Shown here piece after piece: positions 55,719-64,000 of a DNA stretch of 64,000 bases; the first letter of the stretch is position 1, and every line of letters begins with the position of its first letter. The DNA comes from Hydrangea macrophylla (taxonomy: Eukaryota; Streptophyta; Magnoliopsida; Cornales; Hydrangeaceae), in assembly GCA_033977485.1 (NCBI GenBank), contig CM066994.1, forward strand, positions 29,214,637 through 29,278,636, written 5' to 3'. The translations under genes and the position numbers were made by a program. Below the pieces are notes generated by a model. The model made no database searches, was not told the DNA's origin, and was given only the letters and a program-made list of their open reading frames with translations.

Positions 55719-58409
55719 TGTAATACCCCGTATCTTTTTTATATATACCAATTTTGGAAATACTATAAAATTACCTGTGTGTGTGCGTGTAAGCATGAGC
55801 TCAACCACATGGGATAAACTTCCATGGAATTACTTGGTGCCCAAGGAATTGATGTGCACAGTGTGTGCGTGTGAGCTGTGTGTTGGTGTTTTGTGTGTGT
55901 GTATGTGTGTGTGTGTGTGTGAGTGTGTTGTGGCCCCCAAGCAATGAAGTTATATATATATATATATACATCACCCCCCTCCCTCTCAAACTCCCAGCAA
56001 ACTCTCTCTATCACTCTTGATCTCTCTCTTTTTCTCTCACAGTAACACACACACACATATATATAGATTGACATATATATATAGAGAGAGAGAGATCGAA
56101 AGTGGAATTTGAATTTGGAGCTTGGTATTCTCTATGTATCATCATAAATTCGAATTTGGGTAACCTTTTAAATCAATTTTATGCATTGATTTCAGTTCAT
56201 ATTAGCACAGTTGATATATGTATAGAATTTCTTATATATATCGTTAAGGGTCCGAAAATAGTGATATGAAATACTGTAACGGAAACTTGATTTCTATATA
56301 TCAAATAAAAGGTCTCGATCGCACGAGGCTCTGTTTCGAATTTTAAAAGCTAATTCATTACAGTCGCGACGAACGATCGAATTAAAGTTTTGTCGCCGAT
56401 CGGTTTTTCGATTAAACCGAGAGCTATCATTTGATTCATGAAATTCAAATTTCATATTTGGAATCTACGTGGAAAATTGAAGAGTTTCATTTATTGGAAG
56501 TCCTGTTTTGAAGAAGTTTGTAAAATGATATATATAATAGAGCTTCGAAGAAGACAACAATGGCTATTGGTTCGCGACTCGCCTGCGCGACTCGCGCGAG
56601 CAGCCAGTGTACTTTTTTGAACTGTTTTAAAATGAACTCGAGAGCATTCTGTATATAGTTCGCCCGAGCGAGAGTCCGCTCGAGCGGCCCCCGCCCGAGC
56701 TGTCTACGACAGTTTGATTGAAAACTTCTGTTTTCTTGTTTTTTAGTCAGTACCGTGCTAAGGGACCTTGTACCCTAATCTTTGTGAGTTGTACTTTACT
56801 TTATTAGTAGTTGTACTTGTGCTTAGAGGTGTTGTTCCTCACTAATGTGCTTATATCACTGTACATGATAGCTTGTAACAGATTGGACGTTAACAGGCCC
56901 TATCCCGTGTGATTAAGTCTATCATCGGTGAATGGTAGTTTCATATAACCCACAATAAAGTTGTATAATATGTAAACCAGTGTATTATGTGTTTACATGA
57001 TTTGATACTTGTTATGTGCCTTAAGTGTTACATGACTTAACATGTCTTATGTGTTAACTTGGATGATTCTAGCTCGTTGTTTTTAAACTGGCTTAATAGC
57101 ATACCTTGATAATATGTCTTATGAAATATTGAATATGCCTTGATGCTTAGAGCTCACATATGTCATAGCATTTCATAAGCATGAGCATGAACACGAAAAC
57201 GAAAATCATAAAAATGGCTTTGGGATGAAAGACCTTGGAGGCTTCGATTTTTGAAAAAGGAAGACCTTAGAGGCTTCCAGGTTTTAAAAAGGGAAGAACT
57301 TAGAGGCTTCCGTGCATGAAAACCCTCTTGGAGGGATTTTGATTTGAAAAGATAGAAATCCTGGATTTGTGGGTAGGTGTGTGAGATTGGTACCACTAGG
57401 AACTCGAATTCCCTATCCCACACGTTGAAGGCTAGGCCTCCGTGAGGTGACTTCGAGGACTCTTTGACCGAGTTATTCGTAAGGCCCAAAGTCTCACACG
57501 TCGAAGGCTAGGCCTCCGTGGAGGGGAAGCCCATTGTCCGGGTAATAATATTGATGATCGAGAGTGAGTGTTTGTAAAGGGCATGAAAATGGTTTTCATG
57601 CATGACACTGGCATTCATTGCACTCACGCATATTATGCAGATTTTATTGTCCGTTATATGACTATACGAGCCTCCATGGCTTATGGACTATAAAACCCCT
57701 TTTTCAAGTGACTTGAGTTAGGTCTAGTAAAGTTTACTCGTGAAGACCCCATTTTGGGGAGAAATTGTGAGATCGTGATACTTTGTATTGATTGCAGAAC
57801 ATTAATAAAAACCTTGGGTTTTTATTTTAAGAATTTCTAAAACTTGAGAAAAAGAAAGTAGATCATTGTATTACTTTTCGATATGTTAAACCAAACTTGA
57901 GTTTCTATTTAAAAGTTGTATTATAAAGCTTGAGAAGAAGTATGATAAATGTTTATCAGATATGTATGTTTTTCGCTGCACTATTGTTCATTTGATGAGC
58001 CGATAAAGATTTTCTGTTAATGTCTTTTAAATTGACAAGCAAAGCTTTTCAAAAGACTAGTTTAATTCTCCCGCTATCGTTTTATTTAAATCCGTTAGTC
58101 TGTAAGGATTTTGATTTCCCATCAAAGGTTTTCGAAAGACTATCCTATGCTTCTGCAGTAACCTCCGGAGTCTAGGACTCGAGGCGTTGTAAAATGGTAT
58201 CAAAGTTTTGAGGTTTCAAAGTTTAAATGTTTTAGAGCTTTGGACTTTAAATGATTTTAAAGTTTAAAGGTTAATTTTTCTAAAAGAGAGTTTTTCAGGT
58301 AAGCTTCGGGTCTAGGACTCGGAGTGTTACAAGTATGTTTAGTTCTTCCACTTTATTATTTTGAATTGACACCCCATCGCCGGGACTCGTGGCGGGGCAG
58401 GGCATCACA
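55719..58409 (+). mobile_element. Solo LTR 2, Gypsy type (2.7 kb), in the right LTR of the short element
   Basis: It runs from TGTAATACCCC to GGGCATCACA with a perfect 5-bp target duplication, ttaca (55714-55718 and 58410-58414). No internal genes. It contains a (GT)n tract (about 55881-55926), a TATA region (about 55950) with a CT-rich leader, a GCGAG/GCTCGAGC cluster (56573-56701), and repeats with cttagaggcttcc and ctaggcctccgtg (57225-57525). The stretch at 56340-56470 resembles 52070-52195 of solo LTR 1, so they are related. Confidence 0.92.
56573..56701. promoter_or_regulatory. GCGACTCGC and GCTCGAGC cluster in solo LTR 2
   Basis: Two GCGACTCGC copies (56574, 56587) and, 75 bp on, three variants of GCTCGAGCG at 56662, 56678 and 56693. 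It lies about 620 bp after the TATA region, the same relative place as the palindrome array in solo LTR 1. The role is inferred. Confidence 0.5.
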
Positions 58410-58462
58410 TTACATAAGGGCTTAGACGCAGATTTAGTCCTTCTTCACGCTTCCGTACCGCA

Positions 58463-59545
58463 TCACTATCTCTCGGTCTGGTGTATTAGGTCTTAGGAGT
58501 TGATTGCATACCTCCCGCCTTGACTTTATCGTTATAGAAATTTTGTGAAAAGTCCCTCATTTTAGATTAATTTTGTTTAAAGGAGATCTTGTTTTTTATT
58601 GGGAGAATTGCTTAGAAGTCCTTGATATGGACTGTAATATATGAACAGTCCACGTGTTTTTTTTTTCTTTCAAATGACAAGGACATGTTGTTTTGATTTG
58701 TTTGGCCTTAAGTCCTCTTTTAAACTAAAAATAAGGTTGTTGACAAATTTGCGCAGGTGTAGAACAAGAAGCGAATAAAGCGTGCACTCATTTCACACAC
58801 GTAGAACATGTTTTTTGCCACCTCAGGACAGTTTCCATTGCAGGGTTTTTTTTTTCAAATTTTAAAAGGCCATTACTCTCAAACCTCAACTCCATTTTGA
58901 ATAAAATTTATATATGTATAATCTTGAAGAAAAGATCTATCAAACAAGATTCGCAATGACTATTAAAAATAAAATTAAGACAGTGTCATACCTCTTGTAG
59001 TGTAATGTGGTCTTTGCAATAGTAACATGTTACTGTCTTTGGGTTTTTTTTTTTTTTTTGGATGATATGTTATTGTATTTACCTGGACAATATTGTAAAG
59101 GCAGTAATATCTGAAAATTGGCTACAAATTTTGTAATGATTTAGTCAATTTGAAAAAATTTAATGTTACTGTCAATGATATATTATTGTTTCTTTGTGCA
59201 ATACCATGTTGCTAATCTTTAATGGTATGTTACTGTTTCTCGCATAGGAACAATTTTTAAAGAAAGTAGTATCTACTAAAGTATTGTAACATGTTACTAT
59301 CTTTGTAAAAATGTTTAATGGTATATTATTTTCTCGACAGTAACATGTTACTATCTTTGTAACAATGTATTATTTTTTATGATATGTAACTATCTTTACC
59401 TGAAAAGTATTGTAAAGGCAGTAACAGCTAATAAAATGACCATAATTTTGTGATTATTTGGTCAATTTGAAGAAATGTTACCGTCGACGTTATGTTACAC
59501 TTTTTTTTTTTTTGGCAATACCATGTTGCTAGTCTTTAACAACAT
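58463..59545. repeat. Degenerate repeats with the AGTAACATGTTACT palindrome, first part
   Basis: From about 58990 on, the motif gtaacatgttac(t) and its decayed forms recurs with ctttgtaa, aatggtatattatt and aaaatgaccataattttgtg. The unit may be about 220-260 bp but is too diverged to set exactly. The array continues after solo LTR 3 at 61763-62095. Between 58463 and 58990 nothing was recognised. Confidence 0.6.
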
Positions 59546-61762
59546 TGTCACACCCGTTCCAGAAATTTATGATTTTGAAACATGCATCATTTGAGATTTT
59601 GAAATTATTAATGTTATTAATAATTTGAGTTGACGTTGACTGTGAGTCAACGGTAAGGTGTCGGTGAGGACACGGGAACATGACAGTTCATATTGCATGG
59701 GCATGAGTAAATGACATTTATATGATTTAAATGTTATTTGACTTTATCTGGTATTTCTGTGAATAGTAATTATACCTGTGTAGTATAATTCTGGTAAATT
59801 TTGATATGGTTATATCATTTTGAGAACTGTGGTGAGAACGTGAGTGATACGTTAATTAAAAAGGTAGGTTGTGTAGAGATTCCACATAATTTAGTTTTCG
59901 GACGTTATTTTGGACCAAACGAGACTTAGTCGGAAACTTCTGAAATTTGTCATTTTCACTCGTAAAGGCATAAAATGGACGTGTGCGAAGTTTCATGGGT
60001 TAATTAGAAGTTTGAGAAACTTGCGGGGAGGAAAACGTAATTTCCAGAACGTTTGTCTATATATAGATGAGGATGAGATTGAAATCTCATCCAAACTTTC
60101 CAAAATATCTAGAGAGAGGAGAGAGAAAGGAGATTTGGTTGCCACGAGCTTGCCGGCGACATACGACGACCGTTCGTCCGTCAGATTTTCTCCAGATTTC
60201 AGATTTGAACTCGTGGAGGTAAGATCTACGTTTTGATACCACTTAGGGCGTGTTTGGCCAAGTTTTGTAAAAATCTTAATTCTAGACTTTTGGGAAAAAC
60301 AGGTATAAACTTGTAGGAATTTTCTCAAATTCGAAATCCGACGATTATTTAGCCTCCTAGTCGATCCTTCAAAGTTTGGGGGAAATCGCACGAGGTATGA
60401 AGTTCTAACTTGTGAAATATAGGGAAATACATGTTTTAGATTTCGACGACGAAATTGTGATCCGGGCGAAATCCATGTGTTATTTGTAGGCCCGTTCATT
60501 ATGCACGCGCTAAATGGTGCAAAGCATGTCTAAATTTATGCGAGCACGTTAAGTTGTCTATGTGGGTCAAAGGGGAGTCTTATACAAATTCATGCCGGAG
60601 TAAGCTTCTCGATGTTTGAGAATTTAGTAGCGACGGCTACTGTGCATGGTTGATAGACTTGGACTTGCCATGGCACTTGTGGATACAATGGTTGATAGAC
60701 TTGGACTTGCCATTGGTATCGCGGTTTAAGGCTTGGACTTGCCGCTACCGGATGAATGCGTATTTTTCTCCCTAGAGACTATTGTATGATTTATGAGATT
60801 AAAGCATCTTTTATCATCTATTGCATATGTTAGAACTTGTACGCTCAGCATATAGCTGAGCAGTGGAGATGTACTCCATTGCAGGTAAAAAGAAAGACAA
60901 GAAGAAGCGTGATGAGTGAGGCCGTTTAAGAATGCCGGGGGAATCGCTTGTTTATATTTTTGTCTCTTTTCCTAAACTAGTATCAAGGAATTGGATTATG
61001 TAATATATTGTAATAGAACCATAGATTAGCTTCACAGTATTGTAATCTTATAATTGAACATCTGTGGTTATGCTTTAAATGTTGAAAATCAGTCGTGGTT
61101 GTATTGGTGTTGGATTTGGAGTAGTACGTGTTGTTAAATTTTCATACAGGCTGCCCAGCAGGGGAGCAGTCGACTGGACCCAGGGTCAGTCGACTGGATC
61201 TCGTGTGTTTGAGACACTGAAAGTGAATAGTAATGGGAACAGTCGACTGGACCCTTGATCAGTCGACTGAACACTGTTGATTTTGGCTACTGCTTCTATT
61301 AATGATAAAAGCAGTCGACTGGACCCCCTGATTAGTCAACTGGACCCCCTTTTAAAATGTGGTATTTTGGTTCTGCTTAGTGCAGTCGACTGAGGACCTT
61401 GATCAGTCGCCTGTGCAGTCGACTGGGTTCCCTGATCAGTCGACTGGACCTCTGATAAGATTTTTGGATTTTGGTTTCTGCTAAGGACAGTCGACTGTGA
61501 CAGTCGACTGGACCCTAGGCACAGTCGACTGAACCTCTGTTTTCAAAAATGATTCTTTTGGACGTGTTTCCACTTGGCCAAAACTTTTTGTAACTCCGAT
61601 TTGCAATGGATTTTTCACTTAGAGGAAATGTTTCCTAAAGTTTTCAAATACCCAGGGTTGTTTTGAAGTTCTTTCCGCTGCGCATCGTTATATTGATGTT
61701 GGATGAGCCTTGGTGGCGTGCCACGTGTCCTATTTCCACGCGTGGTGGGATGGGTCGTGACA
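59546..61762 (+). mobile_element. Solo LTR 3, Gypsy type (2.2 kb)
   Basis: It runs from TGTCACACCCG to GGGTCGTGACA with a perfect 5-bp target duplication, aacat (59541-59545 and 61763-61767). No retroelement genes; the frame 59910-60236 is probably only leader sequence. A TATA-like tatatatag is at 60058-60066. A small repeat (ggttgatagacttggacttg at about 60647 and 60691) and a CAGTCGACTG cluster (61167-61531) lie downstream. Confidence 0.92.
61167..61531. promoter_or_regulatory. CAGTCGACTG palindrome cluster, paired at 20-21 bp
   Basis: Copies or close variants start at 61167, 61187, 61240, 61260, 61312, 61333, 61383, 61404, 61416, 61437, 61488, 61501 and 61522. They fall in pairs 20 or 21 bp apart, mostly joined by a phrase like gaccctgat. 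Pairs are separated by 30-55 bp of other sequence. The regulatory role is inferred. Confidence 0.75.
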
Positions 61763-62095
61763 AACATGTTATTATTTTTTGTATGGGGACAGTATCTAAA
61801 GATAGCATCATCTGCTAAATAACCTTAGTTTTGCAAATTTTTGCAACAATGACATGGTACTATCTGTGTAAAAATGTTTTTTTTATAAATGATATGTTAC
61901 TGTACATACTTGGAAAGTATTATAAATGCAGTAACATTTGATAAAAATGACCATAATTTTGAAATTATTTGATCAATTTGAAGAAATGTCACTGTCAACA
62001 GTATCATGTAATTGTCTTTACCTGTGTAGCACCTTAAAGACAATATCATTTGCTAAAATGACCATAATTTCGTGATTCTTTAGCAGTTTTGGACG
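61763..62095. repeat. Degenerate AGTAACATGTTACT-type repeats, second part
   Basis: Continues the array of 58990-59545 on the other side of solo LTR 3, with aaaatgaccataattttg and gaagaaatgtcactgtcaac. The last phrase is close to the AATGTCACTGTC motif of the MULE region at 1.2-3.7 kb. Confidence 0.6.
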
Positions 62096-62879
62096 ATGGA
62101 CTTTTTTTTTAATTGGGCTAATTTTTCGAGATCTATGCAATAGAAGTGTCAATTTTACAAAAAAAAAAAAAAAAAAAAAAATTCGATATCCGCTTTTTGA
62201 GTTTCAAAATTTTGATGTTTTTTTGACGAATTTAATAGACAATATGCATATTGTTTTGTAGATCACAGATATATAAAATTTATCGAAAGCTAATTTGTAT
62301 TTTTAAAGTTATGACATTTTAAAGATTGAAAATTTAAGAAAAAACTATTTTTGGGTAGCTTGCTGATTTGTTGGCTAAAATTGGGGAAGACTCTCATAAA
62401 TACTATTTGAGGACTATTTTCTGTCCAAAAAAAAATCTAAGGACCTTTGGCATTACAAAAAAGTGTGAGGAGTAATTGCCCATTGTGGACCAAATTAGGG
62501 ACCTATGCCCAAGAGCTCCTTTTCTATTTTGGTCAAAAGTAGAAGGCTAGTAATACTTAAACGAATCAAGTCCCTATGTTGTAAAAGTTATTTAAATTTC
62601 AGATAACTCTTGCGTGTGAAATTTCACATATAGTTATGTGAAATTTCAAATAACTTATTCATTTTTTTTACGAAAGTTATTTGAATTTCTCATAACTTTT
62701 ATAATGTATAGACTTTTCACTAAAATAAAAAACGAGGCAGTCCTAATGCTAAAAAGGTTTATTTTAGAGGACTTTAGACTAAATTTTCCTTGTCTTTATG
62801 ACCACTTGAGGTGACCTTTAAAATTAGGTCAAGACCAATTTGAACACGCCAGTCTCCTAAATTCCTAATCATCCACTAA
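62096..62879. other. AT-rich intergenic sequence
   Basis: No gene. A 22-nt A run at 62159-62180 and two GTGAAATTTCA words (62608 and 62637), the latter related to the array at 22.5 kb. Confidence 0.4.
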
Positions 62880-63152
62880 GGGTGTGTTTGATAACCCAAA
62901 CCCAATTAAGTGGTGAAAATAAAAACTTTCAGCCCTTGATTTATTTCAGTGCGTTTGATAATGTACCACTTAATTGAAAAAGCAACCAAAAATTCGCAGA
63001 AAACTTTAAGTGAAAAATTCCTGCTTAAAATAATCACTAAATACAATCTATTTTAGTATTTGAAACACTGTTTTCAGAATTGTAAAACCAATCACTTAAA
63101 ATTTTCAGTACTTAAAATTCAGCACTTAATTTTCAGTTTTATCAAACGGGCG
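62880..63152. mobile_element. MITE with GTGTTTGATAA ends, copy 2
   Basis: It starts GGGTGTGTTTGATAACCC and ends TTTTATCAAACGGGCG, imperfect inverted ends of about 15 bp. The interior matches 38518-38769. The family is probably hAT-like, but no clear target duplication was seen. Confidence 0.75.
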
Positions 63153-64000
63153 AGTAATGGAGCGATTAATATTGGCAGATTAAACTTAAAATTTAATTGA
63201 CAGATTATTTTTCATGGTCAAGTTAGGGAAACGGATTACTCTTCCCCACGTGGATCTAGGGATGTTAGCTTGCAACAGTCAATTAGAAAGGAATTTCATT
63301 GCCAAATTAATATTCAAAGTCATGTCCGGATTACTCCTTCGTATTTACTATCTTGCCTCACTATTTATTATGAACTCAACTTTGACCGCAACTAAATTCT
63401 AATATTTGTGTCATAACATTATTAATATCTATGAAGTTCAACTTAAAATTTTCGGTTATTAATACACATTTGTTCTCTGGTAAGAAATTTTGTTCCATGA
63501 TAGAACAAATACTCCGTATTTTTTACCGAAAACAAAGAACAAATGTTTCTTACTGGAAACAAATATTTTTTTACCAAAAATCACAAAATTGTAGGTACGT
63601 GAAATTAACCACCTTAACATATCGAAGAGCTTTCCCTGTTATTCGTGTGTGACACCACAAATAACTACAGCAACGAATATTTTCTCGTGGAGAGGAAGAG
63701 AAAAGTACAAAGATAGAAACATTAAAGTAATTATACACTTAGCATCAATCCCATAATGGCTTGCAAGTTTCTCTAATGATGATGCATTAGAAAGAATTGA
63801 GGGCTCTTTTTGTAGGTTCAGTGGTCATATCTCAGTTGATTCCCTTCTTAGATTTGGGTTTAAGGAAAGGTATCAAAGAGTTAATGGCCATGTGTGTTGT
63901 ACGTGTTTCATAATGAATTTTTCCTTAGCAAGAAAAAATTAAGCATCTCTCCAAATCATCTGGGGCACAACCCCATAACATTGCAAGTACTATTTTCGGG
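63153..64000. other. Unassigned AT-rich end of the window
   Basis: Two short frames (63214-63402 and 63431-63652) without recognisable similarity. No repeat or RNA gene seen. Confidence 0.4.

Larger units (their letters stand above)
50576..58462 (+). mobile_element. Short non-autonomous LTR retrotransposon, both LTRs interrupted by solo LTRs
   Basis: Left LTR: 50576-50932 plus 53778-54036. Right LTR: 55159-55718 plus 58415-58462. Without the insertions each is about 610 bp, and they match each other through both breakpoints. The left LTR is followed by a primer site (TGGTATCAGAGC, 54039-54050); the right LTR is preceded by a purine-rich tract (cgggtagaagagactaa). The 1.1 kb interior has only a gag remnant and a few frames. 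No clear target duplication was found, so the outer ends are accurate to several bases. Confidence 0.8.

Noticed and set aside
55654..55947. Cys/Val-rich frame near 55.8 kb
   Set aside because: It is mostly a (GT)n microsatellite at the start of solo LTR 2.
59910..60236. 108-codon frame in solo LTR 3 as a gene
   Set aside because: The region is LTR sequence after the TATA box, with GA-rich leader features and no recognisable domain.

Overview
This window is plant nuclear DNA, almost certainly from a eudicot. I saw no intact host gene. It holds GT-AG introns, plant-type transposons (MULE with Ulp1 peptidase, Ty1/Copia, Ty3/Gypsy chromovirus, Helitron, hAT, several MITEs), fragments of plant genes (a calmodulin-like EF-hand protein, possibly an HMG-box protein, and an Ig/filamin-like protein), and very many (GA)n tracts. 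The species cannot be read from the sequence. No rRNA, tRNA, CRISPR array or bacterial-type operon was seen.

Layout. 1-13.6 kb: a degraded Mutator-like element (MULE) with two convergent genes. A C48/Ulp1-type peptidase lies on + (1-2916) and a mudrA-type transposase on - (13567 to about 4110). A Ty1/Copia element (4615 to about 11960, +) sits inside the transposase gene and splits it. 13.6-22.0 kb: a Ty3/Gypsy chromovirus on - with 2.2 kb LTRs; it cuts the 5' end of the transposase gene and its own 5' LTR is truncated. 22.2-24 kb: an element of unknown class with inverted ends and a 24-bp phased palindrome array. 24.4-25.4 kb: MITEs and a tandem duplication. 25.5-29.1 kb: the 5' half of a second Copia element on - (LTR, PBS, gag, protease, integrase), carrying a decayed piece of what looks like a host gene in its leader. 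29.2-34.6 kb: tandem repeats, a calmodulin-like gene fragment, a Helitron-type terminus, microsatellites and a 28-nt G run. 34.6-38.5 kb: A-rich sequence with exon-like pieces on -. 39.0-44.3 kb: a decayed Helitron Rep/helicase gene on -. 44.3-48.2 kb: exon-like pieces, one shared with the 37 kb region. 48.2-49.3 kb: a complete non-autonomous hAT element with an 8-bp target duplication. 50.6-58.5 kb: a short non-autonomous LTR element whose two LTRs were each hit by a long-LTR Gypsy element that later collapsed to a solo LTR. 59.5-61.8 kb: a third solo LTR with a perfect 5-bp target duplication. The rest is degenerate repeats and one more MITE.

How it fits together. This is a nested transposon cluster: MULE, then Copia and Gypsy inside it; a short LTR element, then two solo LTRs inside it. 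Nearly every coding region is broken by stops or frameshifts; the longest surviving frames are the Helitron Rep/helicase (843 codons) and the gag and integrase of the second Copia. The most unusual signal is in the non-coding parts. Several different LTRs carry a compact cluster of short palindromes, each with its own palindrome, and in two solo LTRs plus the 22.5 kb element these palindromes sit at fixed 20, 20/21 or 24 bp spacing.
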